A stretch of 64,000 nt of DNA from Henriciella sp. (GCF_029937755.1 NZ_JAPYPG010000001.1:372001-436000); one strand, 5' to 3'. Shown: positions 43,525 to 52,841, counted from the first letter of the stretch. The notes: generated from the letters alone by a model not told the origin. Made by a program: numbers and translations.

Positions 43525-46389
43525 TCAGCTACCGCCACCAAAGGTTTTGGTTACGGAGACCTTGAATGTCCGACCAAACGGATTGTGAGTGTACGGATCA
43601 TAGCTTACATCGAAGTAGGCGAGTGGCGGATCCTCATCGAAGGCATTGACCACCGACAGGCCGACATCGAGGCCGTAGTCAGACTGCCAAGTGTAGAACA
43701 GGTCCAGCGTGGTCATGCTGTCGATTTCAGACGGCCCGCCAACAAAAGCACCTGCCTGGTTCGGTGCGCCCCGTTCATCGTCATAGGAGTCGACGTGGCG
43801 AACGACACCCCGGAAATTGTGATTTCCGAGCGCGTAGTTGGCCGAGATGTTGGCCTTCCACTGCGGTAGCGAGCGCGAGAAGTTCGACCGGTTGAACTGG
43901 CCGACACGATCACCGCCCGGAATGATCGCATCCTCGATCGCGAAGTCGGCTACATCATATTCAATAATGTATGTAGCCTCTGCTCCCAACGAAAATTCGC
44001 TGGCACCGAGATCCCAGACTTGTTCGGCCCGAAGGTCGATACCGGAGGTCTGAATGTCCGGTCCGTTGGTTACGTTTGTGCTTATGCGGGCGATCTCGCC
44101 TGGCTGGTTCACACCATCATTGTTGTTATCGGTGAATGTAATCCGAGAAAGAATGCCCGCTTCCGTATCACCAGCCGCGAGCGCCGCTAGTGCGGCGTTC
44201 ACGATGCTGGCCTGATCTTCAACAATGATCGGATCGGTAAAATCGAAATTGTAGTAATCGACCGATGCCGAAAAGCCGCTGTCGTTTTCATACAGGGCCC
44301 CGATGTTGAAGCTGAATGCACTTTCGGGGTTGAGGTCCGGCTTACCAAACTGATCCACCGCCTTGAACGCGGAAGCCGGAGCGACGAATTGCAGGGTCGT
44401 CACCTGACCCGACAACTGATTGAGCGTCGGGCCCTTGAACGAGGTCTGGGCCGACCCGCGCAGCGCGAAATTGTCGTTCACATCCCACTTCATAGCGACC
44501 TTCGGGTCGAAGGTCGAGCCAACTTCCCCGCCGTAATCTTCATAGCGAGTTGCGACCTGAACATTCACATCGTCGAAAAGCGGAATCTGAAGTTCGCCGA
44601 AGATGGCATAGATCGTCTGATTTTCGTCGAACGCGTTGGTGCCCGCAAGGAAGGAAAACGGCCCTGTACCGCCCGGCCCAGGATTCTGGGCGAGATCGGT
44701 TACTTCATTCGGATCAACTTCATAACCCTCACGACGAACCTGAACGCCGAGCGCGTAACCGACCGAGCCACCACCGGCCTGGACGTTGCTCTGCCCGCTG
44801 AGGCCAGCATCAAAGACCAGCAGGTCTGAGGTAACGACCGAACCAACACCATCGGTCATCCATTCCGCAAGAGCCTGCGAATTCTCGAGGCCCGCAACAT
44901 AGTTCGGGTTCGCTTCGCCAGTGACAGCATTTTGCTGGATGGCGTTGGAGAATGGGTTGTAATATTCGCATTCGCCCTGCCCGGGCACAGCCCCGGCCGG
45001 GACGGCGCCGGTATTCGCGTCACCGCAGACACCAAAGCCCTGCAGGGCGATGGTCAGACCGTTGATATAGGTATCATTGGTAATTCGCTCACCTTCCGTA
45101 CGGTGCCACGTGAGTGCTGTATTCCACTGCACATCATTCGAGAACTCACCGTTTAGCTCCCCCGCCAAGCGGTAGCTGTCATAGGTCCGGAAGCCTTCCT
45201 GCGCGCCACCCGTAGCAGGGAAACCGCCCCAACCAAAGGACCGGCCGATATAAAGCGCACCGAAGCCTGCTCCCATGAGAGCCGCAGCATCAGGATTATC
45301 CGCGAGGTACTGCTGATATCCCGGATGACTTGCCGCCAGGAACTGGTTTGTCAGAACCTGCGGAGGATAGGATGGCGATGTTTTCCACTCGGGAACATCC
45401 GTGTGTGCATAGAGACCCTCAAGGTGGAAATCGATATCATTTCCGAAGGTCGTATTGTACTCGGAGAAGATCTGGTAGCGTTCTTCCTCTTCAACCAGAT
45501 TATCGAACTGAGTGAACTGGAAGCGGCAGGTGCCGACAACGATGCCTCCGGCATCGGTACAACCGGAATCGTTAACCTGGCCGATCGGTCCTGAGCCACT
45601 AGGCAAGTCAGGTCTCGCACCGATGATAACAAAATAGCCCGGATTGGAGAGCGAAGACCAGCCACCGACCGGGTTCTCTTCATATGGACGAATCGCCCAG
45701 TCTTTCTCGATCAGGCCGACTTCGCTGCGAAACTGGTAACCAGCGCTGGTTACCCAGTTCCAGTTGTCGCCCTGCAGGCCGTAAGCCGCCGATACGTCAT
45801 ATTCGCCATCGGTGCCCTCGAACGTCTCGTATTGAGCCGAAACTTCAAAGCCTTCCAGGTCATCACGTGTGATGAAGTTCACAACGCCAGCAATGGCATC
45901 AGAGCCATAAACAGCCGCTGCACCGTCCTTCAGAACTTCGATACGTCCGATCGCGGCAGATGGCAGCGTGTTGGTATCGACAAAAAGCTGCGCCTGCTCA
46001 CCAATCGCATAAGGCGCGAAGACTTGGCGCTTGCCGTTGAGCAGAACCAGCGTCCGGCCCGGACCAAGGCCCCGCAGGTTGATGTTCGACGTGCCTTCCA
46101 GGCCGTTTGACGAGAACTGGTTGGTCTGGCCGTCTACACCGGTCGAAACGCCGAGATTGCGGATCAGCTCCGTGATCGACGGATCACCTTCCAGCTTGAG
46201 GTCACCAGCGGTCAGGACGTCGACCGGCAGGGCCGCGTCTTCCGGCGTACCGGCAATCGCGGAGCCCGTGACAGTCACTTTCTGCTGTCGCAGCTCTCCA
46301 TCGTCTTCATTGTCTTGTGCATAAGCAGGGCCGGCAGCCGCGATAGCGATACCGGACGCGCCAAAGGCGAGTCCCTTAACGAACTTCAT
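43525..46389 (-). CDS. TonB-dependent outer-membrane receptor
   Basis: 954 residues. A signal peptide ends at AYA-QD near residue 25, followed by a plug domain (about 35-190) with the conserved LRGLGPGRTLVLLNGKR segment and VEVLKDGAAAVYGSDAIAGVVN-like block, then a beta-barrel ending in an aromatic-rich strand. Two Cys pairs in extracellular-loop regions (DSGCTDAG...GTC and GVCGDA...GEC) suggest disulfides. Ligand unknown. The upstream open frame to 46,467 is rejected; ATG 46,389 has a strong ggagg. Overall codon use is somewhat A/T-richer than the neighbouring galE and selO. Confidence 0.95.
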   Translation of the reverse strand: MKFVKGLAFGASGIAIAAAGPAYAQDNEDDGELRQQKVTVTGSAIAGTPEDAALPVDVLTAGDLKLEGDPSITELIRNLGVSTGVDGQTNQFSSNGLEGTSNINLRGLGPGRTLVLLNGKRQVFAPYAIGEQAQLFVDTNTLPSAAIGRIEVLKDGAAAVYGSDAIAGVVNFITRDDLEGFEVSAQYETFEGTDGEYDVSAAYGLQGDNWNWVTSAGYQFRSEVGLIEKDWAIRPYEENPVGGWSSLSNPGYFVIIGARPDLPSGSGPIGQVNDSGCTDAGGIVVGTCRFQFTQFDNLVEEEERYQIFSEYNTTFGNDIDFHLEGLYAHTDVPEWKTSPSYPPQVLTNQFLAASHPGYQQYLADNPDAAALMGAGFGALYIGRSFGWGGFPATGGAQEGFRTYDSYRLAGELNGEFSNDVQWNTALTWHRTEGERITNDTYINGLTIALQGFGVCGDANTGAVPAGAVPGQGECEYYNPFSNAIQQNAVTGEANPNYVAGLENSQALAEWMTDGVGSVVTSDLLVFDAGLSGQSNVQAGGGSVGYALGVQVRREGYEVDPNEVTDLAQNPGPGGTGPFSFLAGTNAFDENQTIYAIFGELQIPLFDDVNVQVATRYEDYGGEVGSTFDPKVAMKWDVNDNFALRGSAQTSFKGPTLNQLSGQVTTLQFVAPASAFKAVDQFGKPDLNPESAFSFNIGALYENDSGFSASVDYYNFDFTDPIIVEDQASIVNAALAALAAGDTEAGILSRITFTDNNNDGVNQPGEIARISTNVTNGPDIQTSGIDLRAEQVWDLGASEFSLGAEATYIIEYDVADFAIEDAIIPGGDRVGQFNRSNFSRSLPQWKANISANYALGNHNFRGVVRHVDSYDDERGAPNQAGAFVGGPSEIDSMTTLDLFYTWQSDYGLDVGLSVVNAFDEDPPLAYFDVSYDPYTHNPFGRTFKVSVTKTFGGGS

Positions 46390-46402
46390 TGTATTCCTCC
46401 CG

Positions 46403-46441
46403 AGATATTTCTCATATCTGGCCAGCTTTGTTTTTGCTGGC
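46403..46441 (-). promoter_or_regulatory. Two stacked hairpins in the TonB receptor leader
   Basis: Between the gene start (46,389) and 46,441 are gccagc/gctggc (46,421-46,426 with 46,436-46,441, 9-nt loop) and agatat/atatct (46,403-46,408 with 46,414-46,419, 5-nt loop). The second ends about 4 bases from the ggagg ribosome site. They could affect ribosome access or mRNA stability; no known riboswitch was recognised. Confidence 0.5.
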
Positions 46442-46658
46442 TCGCAACCAAGCTGACTTAGTTCCATCTGGAATCAAAGATTTTTTTATGCTGCGCCGCA
46501 TCAATATCCGGGGCGCGACGGCAAAGATGACGTGCCGTTGGGTCAACAGGGCGCTTTACTCGGGGGCAGGGCCTGCCGGTCTGCAGGGTCATCCGCAGCA
46601 AAAAAATAGCTCACTACATTGAAGATGTCGGGATTACCTGCCACCAGATGGAAGTGTA

Positions 46659-48074
46659 ATGACACAGCCGCCCCCAATTCTTTCCCTCGCTGATGCCTTC
46701 GCAGACGCAGCAGAGCCCGCAAATTTTCCGGAGACCGTGTTGCGTTTTCGCAACAGTCGCTGGGCAAGCCATGTCGGACTGGACCAACTTTCCCGCGAAG
46801 AATGGATCGAGCACTTCGCCCGTTTCACGCCGCTGCCCGCAAACCTGCCGCAGCCATTGGCCATGCGCTATCACGGCCACCAGTTCGGCGTTTACAATCC
46901 CGAGCTCGGCGATGGCCGCGGCTTCCTGTTTGCGCAGCTGCAGGACGAGGACGGCCGCTGGCTCGACCTCGGCACCAAGGGCTCCGGCCAGACGAAATAC
47001 TCCCGCCAGGGCGATGGCCGGCTGACGCTGAAAGGCGGCGTGCGCGAGGTGCTGGCCGCGCAATATCTGGAAGCGCATGGCGTGAAGACATCGAAACCCT
47101 TCAGCCTGATCGAGACCGGCGAGCAGCTCACCCGCGGCGACGAGCCCTCCCCGACACGCTCGGCCGTGCTCGTGCGCCTCAGCCACAGCCATATCCGTTT
47201 CGGCACCTTCCAGCGCGCCGCCTATAATGAAGACCGCGAGGCCCTTGCCCGGCTCGTGCGCCATTGCGCCGAGGTCTATTATCCCGACGTCGCCGACGAG
47301 GACATCACCGTGATGGCCCCGGCACTGCTTGAAAAGGTGACGCGCGAGACCGCCCGCATGATCGCGGGATGGATGACGATCGGCTTCGTCCATGGCGTCA
47401 TGAACACGGACAATTTCAACATCACCGGCGAAAGCTTCGATTATGGCCCGTGGCGCTTCCTGCCCTATTCGGACCCGAACTTCACCGCCGCCTATTTCGA
47501 CCAGCAGGGCCTCTACCGCTTTGGCCGCCAGCCGACCCAGGGCCTCTGGGCCCTGCAACAGCTTGCCGGCACCCTCACCCTGATCGCCGATGCCGAGCCG
47601 CTGACCGATGCGCTCAAGACCTTCGAGGCCGCCTACCAGCGCGCCTTTGCCCGGCATACGCTCGCCCTGTTCGGGCTCAAGGACGGGACCTCCCTGCAGG
47701 ACGATCTCGTCTTCCTGCAGACGCTCTACGGCTGGATGACGGAAACCGCGGCCGCCTGGCCGCAAGTCTTTTTCGACTGGTTCGGCGGCCGGCTTTCAAA
47801 ACCGCGCGCGGAGAAAAGCCCGCTCGCCTCACGTTATGAAGAAGAGAAGTTCGCCGCCGTGCGCGACGGGCTCTACGCCCGTGAGCCGGAGCGGCCCGAC
47901 CGCCTCAACCACCCCTATTTCCAGCGCGAACGCCCTGTCTCCCTCTTATATGACGAGGTCGAGGCCCTGTGGGATCCGATCGCGGAAAAGGATGACTGGT
48001 CGGCCTTCGAAACGAAGCTGGACGACATCGAAGCTGCCCGCACCGCGCTCGACCTTGGCGATTCCGCTGTCTGA
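46659..48074 (+). CDS. selO: Protein adenylyltransferase SelO (YdiU family)
   Basis: Pseudokinase that transfers AMP from ATP to protein Ser/Thr/Tyr. 471 residues, about the length of E. coli YdiU. Seen: RYHGHQFGVYNP near the N-terminus, LGTKGSGQTKYSR nucleotide-binding block, GETGEQ-like IETGEQLTRG, and HGVMNTDNFNITGESFDYGPW with the metal/catalytic aspartates. The extreme C-terminus lacks the Cys/Sec motif of the longer SelO forms. Monocistronic by appearance, divergent from the TonB receptor across a 269-bp gap. Confidence 0.94.
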   Translation: MTQPPPILSLADAFADAAEPANFPETVLRFRNSRWASHVGLDQLSREEWIEHFARFTPLPANLPQPLAMRYHGHQFGVYNPELGDGRGFLFAQLQDEDGRWLDLGTKGSGQTKYSRQGDGRLTLKGGVREVLAAQYLEAHGVKTSKPFSLIETGEQLTRGDEPSPTRSAVLVRLSHSHIRFGTFQRAAYNEDREALARLVRHCAEVYYPDVADEDITVMAPALLEKVTRETARMIAGWMTIGFVHGVMNTDNFNITGESFDYGPWRFLPYSDPNFTAAYFDQQGLYRFGRQPTQGLWALQQLAGTLTLIADAEPLTDALKTFEAAYQRAFARHTLALFGLKDGTSLQDDLVFLQTLYGWMTETAAAWPQVFFDWFGGRLSKPRAEKSPLASRYEEEKFAAVRDGLYAREPERPDRLNHPYFQRERPVSLLYDEVEALWDPIAEKDDWSAFETKLDDIEAARTALDLGDSAV

Positions 48075-48094
48075 GGCATAATGTTCCGCTGCGA

Positions 48095-48128
48095 CACATT
48101 TTATCGCTGCGCTGCAGCAAAATATGTG
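48095..48128. repeat. Inverted repeat between selO and the acyl-CoA dehydrogenase gene
   Basis: Arms cacat...gctgc (48,095-48,110) and gcagc...atgtg (48,114-48,128) around a gct loop, with A/T stretches that mostly pair. It lies 21 bp after the selO stop and 58 bp before the next start. It may be a terminator without U tail, or an operator for the dehydrogenase gene. Confidence 0.5.
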
Positions 48129-48185
48129 GCAAACGCGCCGAACGATCTAGTTTGAGTGCGCGTAAGACGCCCGGAGGGAATGAGT

Positions 48186-49871
48186 ATGGATACAATGGTG
48201 AGCGAAAAACCCGCCCCCATCATGGACGACCTGATCGAGGCGATGAAGGATGCCGTGGTCAGCCTTGAAGCCTATGGCGAGGACGCCAAGGCCGCGATGA
48301 AGGAAAAGCTCGCCCCCGAAGGCAAGCCGGACCGCAAGCTGCTCGACGTCCACCAGCATTCCGCTCACGGCCTCTCCTGGGCCATCACCTATGTCGAGAC
48401 GCTGCGCGAAGTCATGCATTGGGCCGAGCGCCTCGAAGCCGAAGGCAAGTTCGGCGAGATCGAGCAACTCCTCTCCCAGATCCTGTTCTCGGAATATTGC
48501 GCCCAGCTGATCGGCGGCATCCCGATGAACCAGGGCGAGATCATCCGTCCGGCCGACATGGGCGTCACCAAACAGGGCATGGCGCGCCTCTTCGAACCGG
48601 CCGTCCAGCGTTTCCTCACCGAAGGCAAGACGACCGAGGCCATGGCGGCCGCAGCCAAGCACCTGCCGGACGCGCTCGGCCGCGCAACAGTCGAAGAGAC
48701 CGGGCTGGACGAAACCCTCACCATGATCCGCGACCAGTTCCGCCGCTTTGCCAGCGACCGGATCGTACCGCATGCGCATGAGTGGCACCTCGAAAACGCC
48801 TACATCCCGATGCCGGTCGTGGAAGAAATGGCCGAGCTTGGCGTCTTCGGCCTGACCATTCCGGAAGAGTTTGGCGGCCTCGGCCTCGGCAAGACGTCCA
48901 TGTGCGTCGTCTCCGAGGAGCTGTCGCGCGGTTATATCGGCACCGGCTCACTCGGCACGCGCTCGGAGATTGCGGCCGAACTGATCCTGATCGGCGGCAC
49001 CGATGAGCAGAAAGAAAAGTACCTGCCGGCCATCGCGTCCGGTGAGATCCTGCCAACGGCCGTCTTCACCGAACCGAACACCGGCTCCGACCTCGGCAGC
49101 CTCAAGACCCGCGCGGTCAAGGACGGCGACACCTACAAGATCACCGGCAACAAGACCTGGATCACCCACCCGGTCCGGGCCGACATGATGACCGTGCTCG
49201 CGCGCACCGATCCGGCGACGAACAATTTCTCCGGCCTGTCCATGTTCCTCGCTGAAAAGCCGCGCGGGACCGACGAAACGCCCTTCCCGGCCGATGGCAT
49301 GACCGGCGGCGAGATCGAGGTGCTCGGCTATCGCGGCATGAAGGAATACGAGATCGGCTTCGACGAGTTCGAGGTCCCGGCCAAGAACCTGCTCGGCGAG
49401 ACCGAGGGACAGGGCTTCCGCCACCTGATGGCGACTTTCGAGAGCGCCCGCATCCAGACGGCAGCGCGCGCTATCGGTGTGGGCCAGAACGCCTTCGAGC
49501 TCGGCCTGCGCTATGCGCTCGACCGCCAGCAATTCGGCCGCGCCATTTTCGAGTTTCCGCGCGTCGCCAACAAGCTCGTCATGATGGCCGCCGAACTCGT
49601 CGGCGTGCGCCAGCTGACCTATTACTCCGCCCGTCAGAAGGATGACGGCAAGCGCTGTGACCTCGAGGCCGGCATGGCCAAGCTGCTCGGCGCCCGCGCG
49701 GCCTGGGCCGCCGCTGACAATGCCGTGCAGATCCATGGCGGCAATGGTTTCGCGCTAGAATACCCGGTCAGCCGCGTCCTGCAGGATGCCCGCATCCTCA
49801 ACATCTTCGAAGGCGCCGGCGAAATCCAGGCCATGGTCATCGCACGCAGGCTGGTGGAGAAGGGGAATTAG
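48186..49871 (+). CDS. Acyl-CoA dehydrogenase family protein with long N-terminal region
   Basis: FAD-dependent dehydrogenase of 561 residues. The C-terminal 390 carry the usual three-part fold: helical start, TEPNTGSDLGSLKTRA and KTWITHPVRAD in the FAD-binding middle, and FGRAIFEFPRVANKL plus QIHGGNGFALEYPVSR at the C-terminal helical domain. The first 150-170 residues, with many Glu/Ala helices, exceed ordinary acyl-CoA dehydrogenases (about 380-400). Starts ATG 48,180 and 48,186 compete; ggagg at 48,173-48,177 favours 48,186. Substrate chain not evident. Confidence 0.9.
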   Translation: MDTMVSEKPAPIMDDLIEAMKDAVVSLEAYGEDAKAAMKEKLAPEGKPDRKLLDVHQHSAHGLSWAITYVETLREVMHWAERLEAEGKFGEIEQLLSQILFSEYCAQLIGGIPMNQGEIIRPADMGVTKQGMARLFEPAVQRFLTEGKTTEAMAAAAKHLPDALGRATVEETGLDETLTMIRDQFRRFASDRIVPHAHEWHLENAYIPMPVVEEMAELGVFGLTIPEEFGGLGLGKTSMCVVSEELSRGYIGTGSLGTRSEIAAELILIGGTDEQKEKYLPAIASGEILPTAVFTEPNTGSDLGSLKTRAVKDGDTYKITGNKTWITHPVRADMMTVLARTDPATNNFSGLSMFLAEKPRGTDETPFPADGMTGGEIEVLGYRGMKEYEIGFDEFEVPAKNLLGETEGQGFRHLMATFESARIQTAARAIGVGQNAFELGLRYALDRQQFGRAIFEFPRVANKLVMMAAELVGVRQLTYYSARQKDDGKRCDLEAGMAKLLGARAAWAAADNAVQIHGGNGFALEYPVSRVLQDARILNIFEGAGEIQAMVIARRLVEKGN

Positions 49872-49910
49872 GAGTGCTGTTCAGCGCGAGCTTCCGCTCC
49901 AGTGACTGAC

Positions 49911-49930
49911 AGCAGAACGCTGCTCTGTTT
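49911..49930 (+). terminator. Weak intrinsic terminator candidate after the acyl-CoA dehydrogenase
   Basis: agcag/ctgct stem with aacg loop (49,911-49,924) followed by ctgttt. The stem is short and the T run is interrupted. Confidence 0.35.
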
Positions 49931-49951
49931 CTCCTCCAAGGGCATCGCTTA

Positions 49952-50878
49952 TTAGGCGGCAAAGCCATGGTGACGGCGGTGCCATTCGAGGAAGGAGTTG
50001 TGAGGCTGATGCGCTTGTCGAGGTGGACGCAGTAGGCGTCCGCTGGGGTTAAGGATACGCTCGATGCTGTCCTTATCGTTCACCTTGGATGAAATCAGAA
50101 TTTCGTCATTGTCAGCAATGCTGACGAGGCCTCTATCAAACATCCAATGAACTGTGCCGGACAGTGCGAGACCATTATTCACGACATCTCGTCCATCATA
50201 CTCGATAGGGATAATGTGCGCTGCTTCCACCTCAGCTCTTCCTCCGCCATTGGTGAAATCCCATCCAGTGATCGCACACTTCTTATCGTACGCGCGAAGG
50301 ACGGCTAGCCTGAAGCGGCGATCTCTGACGCGCTTGTTAGTGAGAGAAGCAATAGTTTGACGATCATGGTCGAATAAAAAGTGCGTGGCTTCGTCCGCAA
50401 ACCCCGGTGCGAAGTCTTCCGTAGCTTCTTCGAAGCGCGGCAGCTCTGTCGCTTCGAATTGAGTAGCATAGGCGATAATCTTGTCAAAAGTTGCGTCGGA
50501 TATGTGTCGCACCGCCTGAAGTGCAACGCCGGTGTTCGTTCCACCATCTTTTCCCGCAAGCGCAGGCTCAAGGAAATCGCCATTCATTATACGTGGCACG
50601 CCAACAGCAAAATCCTGAACCGTGGGGCGCTCTAGACTGACATAATAATGGTCTGTCTTTTGAGGATCAGGCGTGATTGCAACTAATCGGGCCGTTCCGC
50701 GATACGTACCGCGTTCACTTACGTCGACGCCGGAGTCTTTGACGGGCGTGAAGAAAACCACCCAATCCCCAAGGCTTTCCTGAACTCGACGAAGATAGCG
50801 CTTCGGAAAATGATAATATCTTCCCGGTTGATCATCGTAATCGGACGAGGTGCCTTGGACGAAAACGGCTTTGACCAT
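49952..50878 (-). CDS. HNH endonuclease with N-terminal PUA/ASCH-like region
   Basis: 308 residues. The C-terminal half has a clear HNH nuclease: EAAHIIPIEYDG, DVVNNGLALSG and TVHWMFDRGLVSI supply the H-N-H residues, preceded by KKCAITGW with one half of a possible zinc knuckle. The N-terminal 110 residues (YYHFPKRYL, GDWVVFFTPVK, YRGTARLVAI, YYVSLERP) resemble small beta-barrel domains of the EVE/ASCH/PUA kind that read modified bases; this is inference. Base composition is visibly A/T-richer than both flanks, suggesting recent acquisition. No methyltransferase partner is adjacent. A candidate stand-alone modification-dependent defence nuclease. Confidence 0.85.
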   Translation of the reverse strand: MVKAVFVQGTSSDYDDQPGRYYHFPKRYLRRVQESLGDWVVFFTPVKDSGVDVSERGTYRGTARLVAITPDPQKTDHYYVSLERPTVQDFAVGVPRIMNGDFLEPALAGKDGGTNTGVALQAVRHISDATFDKIIAYATQFEATELPRFEEATEDFAPGFADEATHFLFDHDRQTIASLTNKRVRDRRFRLAVLRAYDKKCAITGWDFTNGGGRAEVEAAHIIPIEYDGRDVVNNGLALSGTVHWMFDRGLVSIADNDEILISSKVNDKDSIERILNPSGRLLRPPRQAHQPHNSFLEWHRRHHGFAA

Positions 50879-51029
50879 GCTGGGTTTCCCACAATGCTCT
50901 TTGCGCGGACTACTGGCAGAGCCCCAGCTGGGATTAAACCAACTAAGAGTTGTAATATGCCTATCTCTTAGCCGCTACAATTTCGGTAAATCCATCCCAC
51001 CCCCTCAAACCTTATGGTCCAATGCAGGC

Positions 51030-51401
51030 ATGCTGACCCGTGAGTGGATCATTGCTGTCCTGAAGACCCTGCCTGTCTGGGCATGGCCGATCTTCTTTTG
51101 GGATGTGCTGGGCATCCTCCCCTGGTGCTCGACGAAGCCATATCCAGAGGGCACGCTGGTAACCCTTGGCGTCACCTGGTGGGGCCGGATCCAGATTACC
51201 GCCGTTTACAAGCCGGACCAGCCTGATCCCTGCGACTGGACGCGGCATGCTCCGCGTGAGCCCTGGACCGCGCTCGATCCTGACGTCATCGCCGCTGCGT
51301 TTGAGGCGTTCCGGCAGTTGGGCTGGAAGTGGGCTGTTTCTGGAACGTTTTCGGACTGTGGCCGGACCCTTCCCGGACCGGCTTTTCTGGACTCCGGCTA
51401 G
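51030..51401 (+). CDS. Hypothetical protein with one membrane segment, 123 residues
   Basis: I do not recognise the family. The first 35 residues are hydrophobic and Trp-rich (VWAWPIFFWDVLGILPW), consistent with a membrane anchor; the rest is soluble with TLGVTWWGRIQI and a C-terminal helix. The frame is open back to 50,850 over the HNH gene, but ATG 51,030 begins the membrane segment. 151 bp separate it from the divergent HNH gene. Confidence 0.55.
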   Translation: MLTREWIIAVLKTLPVWAWPIFFWDVLGILPWCSTKPYPEGTLVTLGVTWWGRIQITAVYKPDQPDPCDWTRHAPREPWTALDPDVIAAAFEAFRQLGWKWAVSGTFSDCGRTLPGPAFLDSG

Positions 51402-51523
51402 CCGGTTTCTCATGCCGAATTTATCTCACCTGCCGCAGTCCGCCGGACTCAGCGGCCGCTGGTGCTGCAGGCGATGGAGACGGAGGCTGTATCGCCCGCC
51501 CGCCTTGCGCTATGGAGCCCCGC

Positions 51524-51868
51524 ATGGACGAGAGCGACTGGAATTTCACCGAGCAACAGGCCGAGACGGTCTGGACCTGCGAGCAGCTGCGCGACACGCA
51601 GGGCGTCAAGCCGCATTCCGATATCGTGCTGGACCTGTTCTTCGTGCCCATCCAGGGCGAAGAGGCCCGGCGCGAGGCCTTCGAGAAGGCGCTGATAAGC
51701 TTTGGCTACGAGCTTGGCGAGGCTGACGATCCGGACCAGGTCGCCGCTTCCATCGGGCCGATCCCGTTTACCCCGCAGGATATCTGGCTGCATGAGGAGC
51801 GCACCACCAAGATGGCGCTGGCCCGCGGTTACAAACCCGATGGCTGGGGCTTTGCCGAGCCGGAATGA
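51524..51868 (+). CDS. RraB-like ribonuclease E inhibitor family protein
   Basis: 114 residues. Predicted member of the RraB family (regulator of RNase E activity B): an N-terminal DLFFVPIQGEEARREAFEKAL strand-helix, FGYELGEADDP and a C-terminal YKPDGWGF, the Asp-Gly-Trp-Gly block that ends RraB domains. ATG 51,524 follows ggag by 6 bases; ATG 51,512 is the alternative. Shares direction with the small genes on either side. Confidence 0.7.
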   Translation: MDESDWNFTEQQAETVWTCEQLRDTQGVKPHSDIVLDLFFVPIQGEEARREAFEKALISFGYELGEADDPDQVAASIGPIPFTPQDIWLHEERTTKMALARGYKPDGWGFAEPE

Positions 51869-51919
51869 GTTTCACGGTCCGGCCTTGACTTCAGCCCGCC
51901 GGAGTCCGATGCCAAGGCC

Positions 51920-52396
51920 ATGAGCGGAATGGCCGACGACATTGCCCACATCATCCAGCTGGCGGTGGCGCCGGTCTTCCTGATTGCGGGCATCGGCCAT
52001 CTCCTCGTCGTCCTGACCAACCGGCTCGGCCGCGTCGTCGACCGCACACGGGCGCTGGAAGTCGAACTTTCCATCGAGCAACCGATGGAGACCCATCCGC
52101 GCTGGGCCAAGGAACTTGTCCTGCTCGACCGGCGCATGGCCTGGATCAACCGTGCCATCACGCTCTCGACGCTGGCCATGCTGATGGTCTGCCTTGTCAT
52201 TGTGGCGCTTTTTACCGGGCAGTTGCTCTCTTTCGACCTTTCGGCCTTTGTCTCGGTCCTGTTTATCCTGGCCATGGGCGTCCTGGTTGCCGCGCTCGGC
52301 AACTTTCTCTGGGAAATCCATGTCGCCGCCGAGATGCTGAGGGTCCGCACCGACCTGCTCGAGCGCATGCAGGTCAAGCGCAAGACGCTGTTCTGA
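51920..52396 (+). CDS. DUF2721 family membrane protein
   Basis: 158 residues with three hydrophobic helices (about 10-30, 75-100, 105-130) and the family signature NRLGRVVDRTRAL after the first helix, followed by ERRMAWINRAI-like LLDRRMAWINRAI. Inner-membrane protein of unknown function. It ends 54 bp from the 3' end of rnpB, which runs the other way. Confidence 0.85.
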   Translation: MSGMADDIAHIIQLAVAPVFLIAGIGHLLVVLTNRLGRVVDRTRALEVELSIEQPMETHPRWAKELVLLDRRMAWINRAITLSTLAMLMVCLVIVALFTGQLLSFDLSAFVSVLFILAMGVLVAALGNFLWEIHVAAEMLRVRTDLLERMQVKRKTLF

Positions 52397-52402
52397 GAAG
52401 AG

Positions 52403-52429
52403 AAAAAGCGGCGCAGATTGCTCCGCGCT
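52403..52429 (-). terminator. Terminator of rnpB
   Basis: On the minus strand an imperfect stem (agcgcggag / ctgcgccgct with one mismatch and one bulge, 4-nt loop) is followed directly by five T. Lies about 20-25 bp beyond the RNase P RNA 3' end and just after the convergent DUF2721 stop. Confidence 0.7.
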
Positions 52430-52449
52430 GACGCGCAAGCTGTGGTGGA

Positions 52450-52838
52450 CAAGGAGTATGACCAGACGGCCTGTAAGCCGGGTTCTGTTCCCCCATTGCT
52501 GGGATCGGCAACCATTCCTCTGGGAGCTCCCTCGCGGGAGCCCTCACGCGACACACCCGGGGCGCAGGCTGGAAACGGCCCATGCGCGCCCCCTACTCGG
52601 TCTTGCTCCGGGCGGGGTTTACCATGCCAGGGACGTTACCGCCCCCGCGGTGGGCTCTTACCCCACCCTTTCACCCTTACCAGCCGCAAGCGGCTGGCGG
52701 TCTGCTCTCTGTGGCACTTTCCCTCGGCTCTCGCCGGGCGGGCGTTACCCGCCGCCCTGTTTCCATGGAGCCCGGACTTTCCTCCAGCGACAGGCAAGCC
52801 TGCCACCAGCGGCTGCCCGGCCGTCTGGTCAGGTCGGG
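52450..52838 (-). ncRNA. rnpB: RNase P RNA (class A)
   Basis: Catalytic RNA that matures tRNA 5' ends with the RnpA protein. Read on the minus strand, the hallmark P4 5' strand gaggaaagtccgggctcc lies at about 52,767-52,785 and the conserved acagaacccggctta at 52,474-52,488. The ends pair as P1 (gaccagacggcc with ggccgtctggtc). Internal gtaaaccccgcccggagcaag and aagggtgaaagggtg segments are also family hallmarks. Ends are approximate to a few bases. Six-frame translations across it are not genes. Confidence 0.96.
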
Positions 52839-52841
52839 GAT

